In this document: piece after piece, positions 6,180 to 12,784 of the stretch
How positions within the stretch are numbered: position 1 is the first letter of the stretch
Layout: each line of letters begins with the position of its first letter
IMG/VR virus record: IMGVR_UViG_3300036863_000040
Location: 1-20,750 of that record
Reading direction: 5' to 3' (one strand)
DNA length: 20,750 nt
Source of the DNA: a virus
Notes under the pieces: model-generated
The model's database searches: none
Told to the model about the DNA's origin: nothing
Seen by the model: only the letters and a program-made list of their open reading frames with translations
Translations under genes and position numbers: made by a program

Positions 6180-8196
6180 TCCCTGGGACGTCGCGCTCAC
6201 GCCAGACGCCAAAGAGAGGCTTGCAAACTGGCTGGTCTATGAACTCGACAAGGCGGTGTCCTGTCACACGGCCAGCGAGGCTGAAACGGCATACTGGCAC
6301 ACGCTGTACGAGCAGGGCCGTACGCGTGGCGCCCAAAACTCTCCGTGGGCTGATGCGGCAGACCTGACCAGTGCGATTGCCACCGAGAAGGTAGACGCGC
6401 TGCGCTCGCGCATCGTCAAAACCATCTTCGTTGATCCGATCTGGACCGTCGAGGGCTGGGGCGATGCCGGGCCCAAAGCGCCATTTGTCGAGTCGTTCCA
6501 CCAGTGGCAGGCAGAGAGCGAAGGCTTTCAGGCGGCATGCTCAAGAGCAGTACATCTGTCCTTGATCGAGCCACGTGGCGTGCTGGAGGTGTACGAGGAT
6601 ACGACCCGCCGGCCAGTCAGAAAGACCATCAAGGCGGCCATCCAGCAGGCGCCAGACGGCACAGCCTTGATCGGTCCGGACATGCAGCCGGTCTTGCAGC
6701 AGGGCCCGGACGGCTCGTATGTAGAAGTCACGGACGATCCGAATGTCCCGCCAGAGATGCAGCCTGCCTCAGCCGAGATGGTGATTGACGACTACGAGCC
6801 TGTCGCCAACGGACCCCGGCACCGCACCATCCCCTATCGCGATTTCTATGTCTTGCCTGGCCACGCCCGCGAGAAAGACGAAATCTGGGGCTATGCCAAG
6901 CGGTTCTGGAAGCGCGTCGATCAGCTCAAAGAGCGTGCAAAAGAGGGCGTTTACGACAAGGACGCCATTGAGAAGCTAGGCACGGCTGACGAGCGGCAAA
7001 GCGCCATCAACAATTCAGGCGGAACGACACTGGCTGGCGAGGCGCTGAGCATTCCCAGCCAGGAAGACGGCCTCGCGGAGAAGGAACTGCACGAAGTGCT
7101 CTTTCTGTACGAGCTCGACAAGACCGGGTACCGCTGGTATATCGCGACCCTGCACCGCGAGACGTCGACGCTGCTCCGTTTGCAGTATGACGACATCGGG
7201 CGACCCCGCTATTTCTCGTTTGTGCCGTTTCCTCGGCCAGATTTGACGGAAGGCTACTCGTTTATCGGCCACAAGCTGATTACGACCATCGAAGAGAACA
7301 CGGCGTGGCGGAACATGCTGGCCGATCGAGCAGCCCTACAGCTACAGGCGCCCATCATGCGCCGGCAAAACGCCCTCTGGGACCCGGACGACGAGCCGAT
7401 TGGTCCGAAACAGGTCATCACTGTCCGAGACATGCAGGAAGTCCAGGCCCTGCAGCTGCCCGATTACACGGCACCGGCGAGGGAGCGCATCATTGATACC
7501 GAGCGGCAGGCGGAAAAGCTCGGCGGGATGACGGATATTGCCTCTGGCAATAGTCCGAACGAAGACCGCACGCTCGGCGAAACACGCATCGTGACCGCCT
7601 ACAGCGAGGTCCGGATCGAGGAAGTGATTCGCAACCTGCAAGAGACGATCGAGGACATCGCGCAGGTTAGGCACCTGATGTGGAAGCGTGCGTTAGCGAG
7701 TATGCCTGATGGGGTCGAAGCTCCGACGCATGTGTTGCAAGGGTTAGAGACACGCGGCATGGATGTGACGTCATTCCTGCCGAACAAACGCTTTGCAGCG
7801 TCCGTGCTCGAGGGGGCCTATCGGTTCAAGCCGCGCGGCAGTGTCGAAGCGACTGATAAGCATCAGCAGCGGTCAGACTTTGCCGAATCACTGAAAGCAT
7901 TAGCTGGCATGGCAGCGGCGTGTCCGATGATTGGGATGTTGCTCCAGCAGCCCGCGACGGCCAAGGCGCTCCTCGAAACGTGGGTGAATCTGTATAATGT
8001 GGCTGATAAGCAGGCGTTTTTGGGGCCTGATACGCTCGGCATGGTCATGCAGCAGGCGCAAATGCTCGGCGGGATGGGCGGGCTCATGGGGCCGGCTGGG
8101 CTAGGCGGACAGCCGATGTTACCGCCTGGTAATCCACCGAGTGGGCCGGTGAATCCAGGTCGCCAGTTGCCACAAGAGCGTACGGGCGTGCAGTGA
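6160..8196 (+). CDS. Portal protein
   Basis: 678 residues from ATG 6160 (MAQQKRSPWDV); ATG 6133 would add nine residues but lengthen the overlap. Portal proteins form the dodecameric ring at one capsid vertex through which DNA is packaged and the tail attached. The segment NSPWADAADLTSAIATEKVD (residues 60-79) is the typical N-terminal portal signature in which a Pro-Trp motif precedes two helices. The segment TDIASGNSPNEDRTLGETRI at about residues 457-476 matches the region before the long stem helix (VRIEEVIRNLQETIEDIAQV). The C-terminal 50 residues are Gly, Met, Pro and Gln rich, as in the barrel tail of long portals. The place after the terminase supports the call. The length suits the larger P22-like or T7-like portals. 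Confidence 0.9.
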   Translation: MAQQKRSPWDVALTPDAKERLANWLVYELDKAVSCHTASEAETAYWHTLYEQGRTRGAQNSPWADAADLTSAIATEKVDALRSRIVKTIFVDPIWTVEGWGDAGPKAPFVESFHQWQAESEGFQAACSRAVHLSLIEPRGVLEVYEDTTRRPVRKTIKAAIQQAPDGTALIGPDMQPVLQQGPDGSYVEVTDDPNVPPEMQPASAEMVIDDYEPVANGPRHRTIPYRDFYVLPGHAREKDEIWGYAKRFWKRVDQLKERAKEGVYDKDAIEKLGTADERQSAINNSGGTTLAGEALSIPSQEDGLAEKELHEVLFLYELDKTGYRWYIATLHRETSTLLRLQYDDIGRPRYFSFVPFPRPDLTEGYSFIGHKLITTIEENTAWRNMLADRAALQLQAPIMRRQNALWDPDDEPIGPKQVITVRDMQEVQALQLPDYTAPARERIIDTERQAEKLGGMTDIASGNSPNEDRTLGETRIVTAYSEVRIEEVIRNLQETIEDIAQVRHLMWKRALASMPDGVEAPTHVLQGLETRGMDVTSFLPNKRFAASVLEGAYRFKPRGSVEATDKHQQRSDFAESLKALAGMAAACPMIGMLLQQPATAKALLETWVNLYNVADKQAFLGPDTLGMVMQQAQMLGGMGGLMGPAGLGGQPMLPPGNPPSGPVNPGRQLPQERTGVQ

Positions 8197-8197
8197 T

Positions 8198-8225
8198 ATG
8201 AGTGACACGATTGATGCCCTTGAAT
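8198..8225 (+). repeat. 28-bp direct repeat, copy 1 (MSDTIDALE codons)
   Basis: The start codon and next eight codons plus one base match 8452-8479 at 26 of 28 positions. The two differences (AGT/AGC and ACG/ACA) are synonymous. The match ends abruptly after the shared GAAT. The copies lie 254 bp apart and head two different genes. Confidence 0.85.
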
Positions 8226-8455
8226 ACCGTCGCCTTCCAGTCCCATCAGCTATGAGCGTGACGTCCTTTAGGTGGGCGCTTTCGCTTCTGCATGAGACGC
8301 CGCGGCGCCTTGTCGTGCATCCTGACGAGGAACGCTGGGCGAGATTGGCCGTTGAGGCGACACCCGATTGCGATGTGGAACTTGCCTTTGATGCCAGCTT
8401 GCCGGAGATGCGCTGGCGCGTCGAGGGGGCCACGCGCGCAGTGGTGAGCGAATGA
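8198..8455 (+). CDS. Hypothetical protein sharing its N-terminus with the next gene
   Basis: 85 residues, one base after the portal stop. It begins MSDTIDALE, exactly as the following gene does, after which the two diverge completely. The remainder, with LVVHPDEERWARLAVEATP followed by DVELAFDASLPEMRWRVEG, looks like a small alpha/beta protein with an acidic C-terminal half. The next gene starts in an ATGA overlap at 8452-8455. Function unknown. The shared segment may be a recruited or copied translation-initiation and N-terminal tag. Confidence 0.55.
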   Translation: MSDTIDALEYRRLPVPSAMSVTSFRWALSLLHETPRRLVVHPDEERWARLAVEATPDCDVELAFDASLPEMRWRVEGATRAVVSE

Positions 8456-8479
8456 GCGACACAATTGATGCCCTTGAAT
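8452..8479 (+). repeat. 28-bp direct repeat, copy 2 (MSDTIDALE codons)
   Basis: Second copy of the segment at 8198-8225, with two synonymous differences. It again begins exactly at an ATG. Confidence 0.85.
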
Positions 8480-8745
8480 CGTTGGTGAGCTCCGAAGGCT
8501 GGCGTCTGTTAGCTGACACCGCGCGCAAGGAATGGACCGAACGCGAACGCGCAGGGCGGAAAAACGCCCTGAATGATACCGATGACAAGCGAGCCTTAGA
8601 CAAACTCAGACAGATTACGGCAGCGCAGGAGGCTGTTGAATGGGTGCTAGCGTTACCGAACGAGGAAATTGCCAGGCTGAAGCGACTGAGTTCGACGGAG
8701 GAATCATGGCTCCAGCCGTCGATGAGCCGGCGAGGACGTTTGTAG
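8452..8745 (+). CDS. Conserved-type phage protein near portal
   Basis: 97 residues, ATGA overlap with its neighbour and an identical MSDTIDALE start. Residues 10-35 (SLVSSEGWRLLADTARKEWT) resemble a small helical protein often encoded beside phage portals (L-x-S-x-G-W-x-x-L). A charged helix (RALDKLRQITAAQEAVEWVL) and PNEEIARLKRL follow. The last 15 residues read through the ribosome site of the next gene, giving a 40-base overlap with a compositionally odd tail (QPSMSRRGRL). The function is unknown; the position suggests a head-assembly accessory. Confidence 0.6.
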   Translation: MSDTIDALESLVSSEGWRLLADTARKEWTERERAGRKNALNDTDDKRALDKLRQITAAQEAVEWVLALPNEEIARLKRLSSTEESWLQPSMSRRGRL

Positions 8746-9176
8746 GCTTGACCATCACGCAAGACCGCGTGTTGATTCGGGCCGACCGGGAAGACAAGGC
8801 CCCTAAGCAGACCGCGAGCGGGATCTACCTCGCGCAGAGCCTCGCCGCAGCAGTCGACGGCTCAGACCTAGGCGAATCGTGGTTTGTGGGCACTATTGTG
8901 CGGCTTGGACCGCTGGTCCGGCGGTTTGACGTGCGAGAGACGGTACATGATTGGCTGCTGGAGTTAGAGCAGCATGGCCACGACATCTCGCCTGTGGAGT
9001 TGAAAGTCTTGCGTATGCGGATTCGCGCGCTGCCCAAAGAGCATGTCGACCCGCTGAACGTCGGGGATCGCGTGGTGTTCTCGTGGGCCAGCGGGCAGCA
9101 GATTGCAATTGATGACGACAAGTACGTGGTGCTGCGGGCGGACGACATCCTAGGCATTCTGAGCGATGACGAATGA
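8706..9176 (+). CDS. GroES-like co-chaperonin with helical insert
   Basis: 156 residues from ATG 8706, chosen for GGAGG four bases upstream. The N-terminal strand (LTITQDRVLIRADRED, 15-30), the mobile-loop region (KQTASGIYL, 34-42, equivalent to GGIVL that docks on GroEL), the strand WFVGTIVRLGP (59-69) and the C-terminal block NVGDRVVFSWASGQQIAIDD (118-137) plus YVVLRADDILGIL (140-152) follow the GroES order. GroES is about 97 residues. The extra length is mainly residues 70-117, a charged helical insert (VRETVHDWLLELEQ; PVELKVLRMRIRAL) where GroES has its short roof hairpin. GroES caps GroEL and closes the folding chamber. T4 gp31 is a known phage equivalent, needed to fold the capsid protein. 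The position between portal and scaffold fits the same job. It is probably functional, since both GroEL-contact and core strands are intact. Confidence 0.8.
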   Translation: MAPAVDEPARTFVGLTITQDRVLIRADREDKAPKQTASGIYLAQSLAAAVDGSDLGESWFVGTIVRLGPLVRRFDVRETVHDWLLELEQHGHDISPVELKVLRMRIRALPKEHVDPLNVGDRVVFSWASGQQIAIDDDKYVVLRADDILGILSDDE

Positions 9177-9430
9177 TGGACGAAGTCGTGACCATCCGCG
9201 ACCTTGCCAGCATGATTGTGAGTGAAACGAGAACTGCTACCAAGGCTGGCGCCTGCGCAACCTGTCACTGGCTCGCTGCCTACATGCCCAACAACCCGTC
9301 CCATGGTGGGGAATGCGTGCGCCACGCACCGTCCGTGGTTGTCGTGCATGACACCGCGGTCACGATTCGCCCGACCGTACGCGCGACGGATCGCTGCGGT
9401 GAGTGGACTGAGATGCACAAGGAGAACTGA
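9173..9430 (+). CDS. Small cysteine-rich hypothetical protein
   Basis: 85 residues, ATGA overlap with the co-chaperonin gene; ATG 9176 is equally possible. Five cysteines sit in a pattern CATCHW, ECVRHAP and RCGEW. Short phage proteins of the type CxxC-aromatic ... GxCxRxxP ... CGEW are familiar and probably bind a metal ion or cluster. The first 25 residues form a helix (VVTIRDLASMIVSETRTATK). The stop is followed directly by the scaffold-like gene. Function unknown. Confidence 0.6.
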   Translation: MMDEVVTIRDLASMIVSETRTATKAGACATCHWLAAYMPNNPSHGGECVRHAPSVVVVHDTAVTIRPTVRATDRCGEWTEMHKEN

Positions 9431-10336
9431 ATGGCAGAGATTAGCCCAGACGCGCTCTCACTGGAAGACGCGACCATTGAAAGCCCGCCGATCCAGCAGC
9501 CTGAAGCCGTTCAAGAACCAGATGAAGCCGAACCCGAAGGTGCTGTAGACGTCCAAGGCCGCCGCATGGTGGATGTCTCGGTGCTGGCCGCTGAACGTCG
9601 GCGCGTCCGGGAAGCCACTGAGAAGGTCATCCGTGAAGCACTCGCGAAAGAGCACGAGCCGATCAAGCAAAAGGCCGATGAAGCGGAACGGCTTCGCCAG
9701 GCGCTTGCTGAGACACAGCCTTACATCGAGCATCTGCGCCGACATCCGGAACTCTTGCAGCCGCCGAAGCCGACGCCGCTTGAGGAGCAGATTTCCGATG
9801 ACGAGGCGATCGCCGAAGCGCGCGATCTCGAGCTCTACAACCAGCAGACGGGCCAGCCGGATATCGCGCGCGCCAAACGTATTATTGCCAGGCGTCGAAC
9901 CGATGCGCAGACCGCCGCGCAACAGGCCGCACAGGCTGCGGTAGGCCCGATCACCAGCCAGACGGCGCAGCAGACCTCACGACAGAACTTCGTGACCATG
10001 GCGACCAGGAGAGACACCTCGAATCAACCGCTTGTCGATCCAAAAACGCTCGCGGAAATGTGGGCGCAGTTGCCACCGGAGCTGACGCAGCACGCCGAGG
10101 TGGGCGAATTGATACTTGATGCCGCGATTGGCAAGAGCCTCCGTACTAAAGGCCGTGTCGCAGCACCGGAACGGCCTCCTGTTGTCTCTGAGCCGGCCGG
10201 CGGACGTAGCGGGCCGAGTTATCAGATGGATCAGATGGCAAAGAACATAGCGCAGCACGCCGGGATCAGCCAGAAGGCGTTCACGGACGCCGCGAAGACG
10301 TATGTGCCTGGCGGCGTAAACATTTTGGGTGACTAA
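9431..10336 (+). CDS. Putative capsid scaffolding protein
   Basis: 301 residues with no gap to the preceding gene. The N-terminal 40 residues are acidic and proline-rich. They are followed by long charged helices likely to form a coiled coil (VSVLAAERRRVREATEKVIR and AKEHEPIKQKADEAERLRQA, about 49-93), an Ala/Gln/Thr-rich linker, and a C-terminal domain ending in MDQMAKNIAQHAGISQKAFT. The acidic helical make-up and position between portal and capsid genes are what scaffolds show; they line the procapsid inside and leave at packaging. There is no sign of a protease domain. It could also be a head-maturation accessory. The stop overlaps the next start (TAATG). Confidence 0.6.
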   Translation: MAEISPDALSLEDATIESPPIQQPEAVQEPDEAEPEGAVDVQGRRMVDVSVLAAERRRVREATEKVIREALAKEHEPIKQKADEAERLRQALAETQPYIEHLRRHPELLQPPKPTPLEEQISDDEAIAEARDLELYNQQTGQPDIARAKRIIARRRTDAQTAAQQAAQAAVGPITSQTAQQTSRQNFVTMATRRDTSNQPLVDPKTLAEMWAQLPPELTQHAEVGELILDAAIGKSLRTKGRVAAPERPPVVSEPAGGRSGPSYQMDQMAKNIAQHAGISQKAFTDAAKTYVPGGVNILGD

Positions 10337-10815
10337 TGGCAAAAACCACACCTACCATCAGCGTGATCGAACGTCGGCTCCAGAGCCCAAACGTCTTCCG
10401 AGCCTCCTCTCAGCCTATTGCGCTTGCCGAGCCGAAGAAATGGACGGTGCGCTGGGAGAACTCGGACATCTCGCCGGAGCATCTGTCCGACATGATCCAT
10501 ATTAAGGGCTGGGTCTATGCGGAACCCGCGGATCTCGCCTGTCCAATCGAGGAAATCGGTGCGACTGTCCGTGATGGGCGCGTGGTACGTGGCGAGCGGG
10601 GCCGGGAAGTGCTCATGAAGATGGCACTCCGCGACTACAGCCGCGTGCAGAAGAAGAAGCAGGAAGAGACAATCCGCCAGACATTTGGCAAGAAGCAGAT
10701 CAAGGACGCGATCGTGGCTGGGGCGGCTGCAGAGCACGGGGAACAGGCGGCCGAGTTCCTTCAGCAGAACGTGAACATGGTCTCAGTGCAGGATTCGCGC
10801 GGGCCGGAGGAGTAG
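10336..10815 (+). CDS. Conserved phage structural-region protein
   Basis: 159 residues, one-base overlap with the scaffold-like gene. The centre reads IHIKGWVYAEPADLACPIEE, then RDGRVVRGERGREVLMKMAL, a pattern I associate with an uncharacterised family encoded between scaffold and capsid genes in many uncultured phages (KGW ... G.V.RG.RGREVLMKM). A basic helix (RVQKKKQEETIRQTFGKKQI) and a short helical C-terminus (EQAAEFLQQNVNMVSVQD) follow. It probably helps head assembly, but the evidence is only context. It is followed by the 326-base structured gap. Confidence 0.55.
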   Translation: MAKTTPTISVIERRLQSPNVFRASSQPIALAEPKKWTVRWENSDISPEHLSDMIHIKGWVYAEPADLACPIEEIGATVRDGRVVRGERGREVLMKMALRDYSRVQKKKQEETIRQTFGKKQIKDAIVAGAAAEHGEQAAEFLQQNVNMVSVQDSRGPEE

Positions 10816-10823
10816 CGTCTGAC

Positions 10824-10840
10824 CACTACTAATGGTAGTG
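10824..10840 (+). repeat. Palindrome, second copy of the 2791 element
   Basis: CACTAC and GTAGTG flank a TAATG loop, a perfect six-pair stem. The reverse complement matches the core of 2791-2806 at 15 of 16 positions, so the same palindrome occurs in opposite orientation at two gene-block ends. It lies 8 bases after a stop codon. No T tract follows, so it is not a good terminator here. Confidence 0.6.
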
Positions 10841-10953
10841 ATTAGGACCTTGCGGTGAGTATCTCGTAGAGTAGAGCAGTAGACCTTTCAGTCCGCGCCC
10901 TGACGTGGCGCGGCGTGGTACGGCGCACGGCAAGACCGGCCGGCACCATCATG

Positions 10954-10979
10954 GACTGGTAGCCAGTCTCCACTACCAG
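10954..10979 (+). promoter_or_regulatory. Overlapping alternative hairpins
   Basis: GACTGG (10954-10959) pairs with CCAGTC (10963-10968) across a TAG loop. Alternatively CTGGTAG (10956-10962) pairs with CTACCAG (10973-10979) across ten bases. The two stems share bases and cannot form together, as in attenuators and some riboswitches. No known riboswitch class is recognised. Confidence 0.35.
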
Positions 10980-11104
10980 CGCGACTCGGCACGCGATATT
11001 GGCCGGCGGCCTTCTAAGGCCGCGCAGGGACAGCAGCTCGGGAACGGTTCGGGTCAGCCGCTGCCTCCGCGCTCCTAAATCTCCGAACCACACAACCAAC
11101 ACAG

Positions 11105-11127
11105 GCTCTGTCTGTAACTGACAGGGC
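11105..11127 (+). promoter_or_regulatory. Hairpin upstream of the decoration-like gene
   Basis: GCTCTGTC (11105-11112) pairs with GACAGGGC (11120-11127), eight pairs including one G-T, around the loop TGTAACT. It ends beside the GGGAG ribosome site (11128-11132), so folding could change how accessible that site is. Confidence 0.4.
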
Positions 11128-11141
11128 GGGAGTGTGGCTTC

Positions 11142-11756
11142 ATGGCCGATTGGACAGCGAGTTCCGGAAGCAAAATCCGGCCTTATCGCTCGCTCGCCAG
11201 CCCGTTTATCCGCGAATACGAGGAATCCACCTGCGCGGCGACGGCGGTGATTGTGCGTGGCGATGTCGTGACCAGCGACACGGTGGTCACGTCCGGAGGG
11301 CTGCGCTTGGTGCGCGCGCCTTCGAGTGGGGGCACGACCTCAGCAGGAGATCCCATTTCGCAGTTAGTGCAAGTGGGTATCAAGTCTCTGATGGGCGTAG
11401 CCCTGCAGAACAGCACCTCAGACGGTTCCACTACAGGCCTGAACTCCACGGGTATCGGGCGTTCGCGCCTGCGCTACCTGTCGGTATGTCTGGCTACGCC
11501 AGGACAGGAGTTCCTTGGCTATGTCAAGGGTGCAGACGTCGCGAGTCAGCAGCTGGTTGGACTGAATCGTCCACTGATTTTCGACAGCACGCTGCATACG
11601 TTCTTTGTGGCCTCGACGAACTCCACCGCGGCGCTCGCGGCGGTGCAGATTACGGAAGTCCCGGATTACGCCGTCGGCGATAGCGGGGCGTTCCCGGTGG
11701 TCTTCCGGTTCTTGTCCACCAACGTCTCGCCGGCTGCCGGCGGCATCACTCAGTAA
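11142..11756 (+). CDS. Putative head decoration or minor capsid protein
   Basis: 204 residues, GGGAG 9 bases before ATG. After a polar N-terminus the chain is beta-type: TAVIVRGDVVTSDTVV, a Gly/Ser-rich loop, LQNSTSDGSTTGLNSTGIGR, and a C-terminal half with strands and aromatic patches (EFLGYVKGADV; LHTFFVASTNSTAAL). There are many Asn-Ser-Thr runs, as in other proteins of this block. The place directly before the major capsid gene is typical of decoration or stabilising proteins that bind the outer shell. No named family is recognised, so this is a context-based call. An alternative frame from 11132 is ruled out because its product is low-complexity Arg/Gly-rich and the capsid gene's ribosome site lies just after this stop. 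Confidence 0.55.
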   Translation: MADWTASSGSKIRPYRSLASPFIREYEESTCAATAVIVRGDVVTSDTVVTSGGLRLVRAPSSGGTTSAGDPISQLVQVGIKSLMGVALQNSTSDGSTTGLNSTGIGRSRLRYLSVCLATPGQEFLGYVKGADVASQQLVGLNRPLIFDSTLHTFFVASTNSTAALAAVQITEVPDYAVGDSGAFPVVFRFLSTNVSPAAGGITQ

Positions 11757-11769
11757 GGGAGCTGCATAA

Positions 11770-12687
11770 ATGGCACAGACACGCGGCACCTTTGCTGAAC
11801 TGCATGACAATCTGGACCGAGCGATTTATACGCTGCTCGGGAAGGAATACAAAGAACTTCAGCCGATCTGGCGGAAGTACTACGACATCAAGACGTCGAA
11901 GAAACGCTCAGAGCTCGTCATGGGCGTGGTCGGCATGGGGGATATCCCGGAGAAAAACGAAGGCGCGCCCTATGTGTCGGATATCATCCAGGCTGGGTAT
12001 AGCAGGGAATTCCTGCATACTGAGTTTGGCCTTATGTTCGAAGTAACGCAGACCGCGCTCGAAGATGACCGCTACGACGTGCTCTCGGAGTACGCCAAAT
12101 GGCTCATGTTCTCTGCGCGGGTGGTTGAGGAGAAGCGCGCGGCGATCCTCTTCAACAACGGGTTCGGCGGCGAGCAGTCGCCTGATGGCGTGTCGATCTT
12201 CAACTCGGCACATGTCCTGAAGGGTGGAGGCACGGCGCGAAACCTTCTCTCCACCGCGTCTGACTTGTCGTGGACCTCGCTCCAGCAGGCCCTGACCGAC
12301 TGGCAGCGGGAAACCAAGTTCGAAGCCGGCCAGTTCATGCAGCCGGCAGAGGACTTGTGGCTCATCGTCCCGCCGGAACTGGAGTTCACGGCGCATCGCA
12401 TCGTTGCGTCAACCGGCCTTCCGGGTAGCGCGGACAACGATGTGAACGCGATCAAGGCTCTCCGCAACATCACCGTCGTCAAGAACGTGTATCTGACGGA
12501 TACCGATGCGTGGTTCTTGCTCGCCAAGAACAAGTCGCATGGATTCTGCAGTTACACGCGCGTGCCGATGTCGATGGAACCGGCGATGACCGACCCGAGG
12601 ACCCGCAACCGGCTGTATCCGGTGAGGTTTAGGCGGAGCTGGGGATGTCGTTGGTGGCAGGGTAGTTTTGGTACGCCCGGCGCGTAG
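11770..12687 (+). CDS. Major capsid protein
   Basis: 305 residues, AGGGAG upstream of ATG. The N-terminal arm (ELHDNLDRAIYTLLGKEYKE) leads into a helix-rich region. It carries FGLMFEVTQTALEDDRYDVL and WLMFSARVVEEKRAAILFNN, the segments expected for the E-loop and spine helix of HK97-fold capsid proteins. A characteristic C-terminal block is NVYLTDTDAWFLLAKN, followed by YPVRFRRSWGCRWWQGSFG at the end, which matches the R-F-x-x-S-W-G ... G-S/T-P-G ending seen in Mu gpT-like and related capsid proteins. Length is normal for this group. It would form the icosahedral shell around the scaffold. No protease gene is visible and no cleavage site can be read. It precedes a strong hairpin at 12709-12766. 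Confidence 0.8.
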   Translation: MAQTRGTFAELHDNLDRAIYTLLGKEYKELQPIWRKYYDIKTSKKRSELVMGVVGMGDIPEKNEGAPYVSDIIQAGYSREFLHTEFGLMFEVTQTALEDDRYDVLSEYAKWLMFSARVVEEKRAAILFNNGFGGEQSPDGVSIFNSAHVLKGGGTARNLLSTASDLSWTSLQQALTDWQRETKFEAGQFMQPAEDLWLIVPPELEFTAHRIVASTGLPGSADNDVNAIKALRNITVVKNVYLTDTDAWFLLAKNKSHGFCSYTRVPMSMEPAMTDPRTRNRLYPVRFRRSWGCRWWQGSFGTPGA

Positions 12688-12708
12688 TCTGGTAAACGCC
12701 TCGCAACT

Positions 12709-12766
12709 TGTCGTCGGGCTGGCTGCGCGAGGCCGGCTGGTGGTCCTGGCCACTGGCCCGACGACA
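12709..12766 (+). terminator. Strong hairpin after the major capsid gene
   Basis: TGTCGTCGGGC (12709-12719) pairs perfectly with GCCCGACGACA (12756-12766), eleven pairs. An inner bulged stem GCCGG/CCTGGC lies within the 36-base loop. The hairpin sits 21 bases after the capsid stop and 6 bases before the next ribosome site. No T tract follows (ACTTCCC), so full termination is unlikely. Partial termination, RNase processing or mRNA protection of the highly expressed capsid message are possible. Confidence 0.45.
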
Positions 12767-12784
12767 CTTCCCAGGAGTGCATAA

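Larger units (their letters stand above)
10816..11141 (+). promoter_or_regulatory. Structured non-coding region, possible RNA leader
   Basis: The only stretch over 300 bases without a credible gene. It holds at least six inverted repeats: 10824-10840; 10893-10913 (seven GC-rich pairs, loop CTGACGT); 10954-10968 overlapping 10956-10979 (two mutually exclusive stems); 11006-11023 (seven pairs, tetraloop TCTA); and 11105-11127. CCGGCC at 10936-10941 can pair with GGCCGG at 11001-11006, closing a domain around the switching stems. Nothing here looks like a tRNA. The last 65 bases before the last stem are A/C-rich and unstructured. It sits between two structural genes and ends next to a ribosome site. 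It may be an RNA leader, processing site or small RNA; this is inference from pairing. Confidence 0.45.

Noticed and set aside
8566-8745. Frameshift in the protein ending at 8745
   Set aside because: The odd C-terminus is explained by reading through the next gene's ribosome site. Many co-translated phage genes overlap in this way.
11040-11075. Possible tRNA T-arm (GGTTCGGGTC)
   Set aside because: The loop lacks the conserved adenine of GTTCRA, and no acceptor stem, D-arm or anticodon arm can be built around it.
10842-11102. 86-codon minus-strand frame in the non-coding gap
   Set aside because: It is Arg-rich with no motif, runs against every gene nearby and crosses several inverted repeats. 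I treat the gap as non-coding.
11132-11683. Alternative plus-strand frame across the decoration-like gene
   Set aside because: The 11142-11756 frame has a ribosome site and a beta-type product ending just before the capsid ribosome site. This one ends inside it and is compositionally odd.
12600-12687. Frameshift at the capsid C-terminus
   Set aside because: The end YPVRFRRSWG ... GTPGA fits the usual capsid ending (R-F-x-x-S-W-G, then G-S/T-P-G), so no frameshift is needed.
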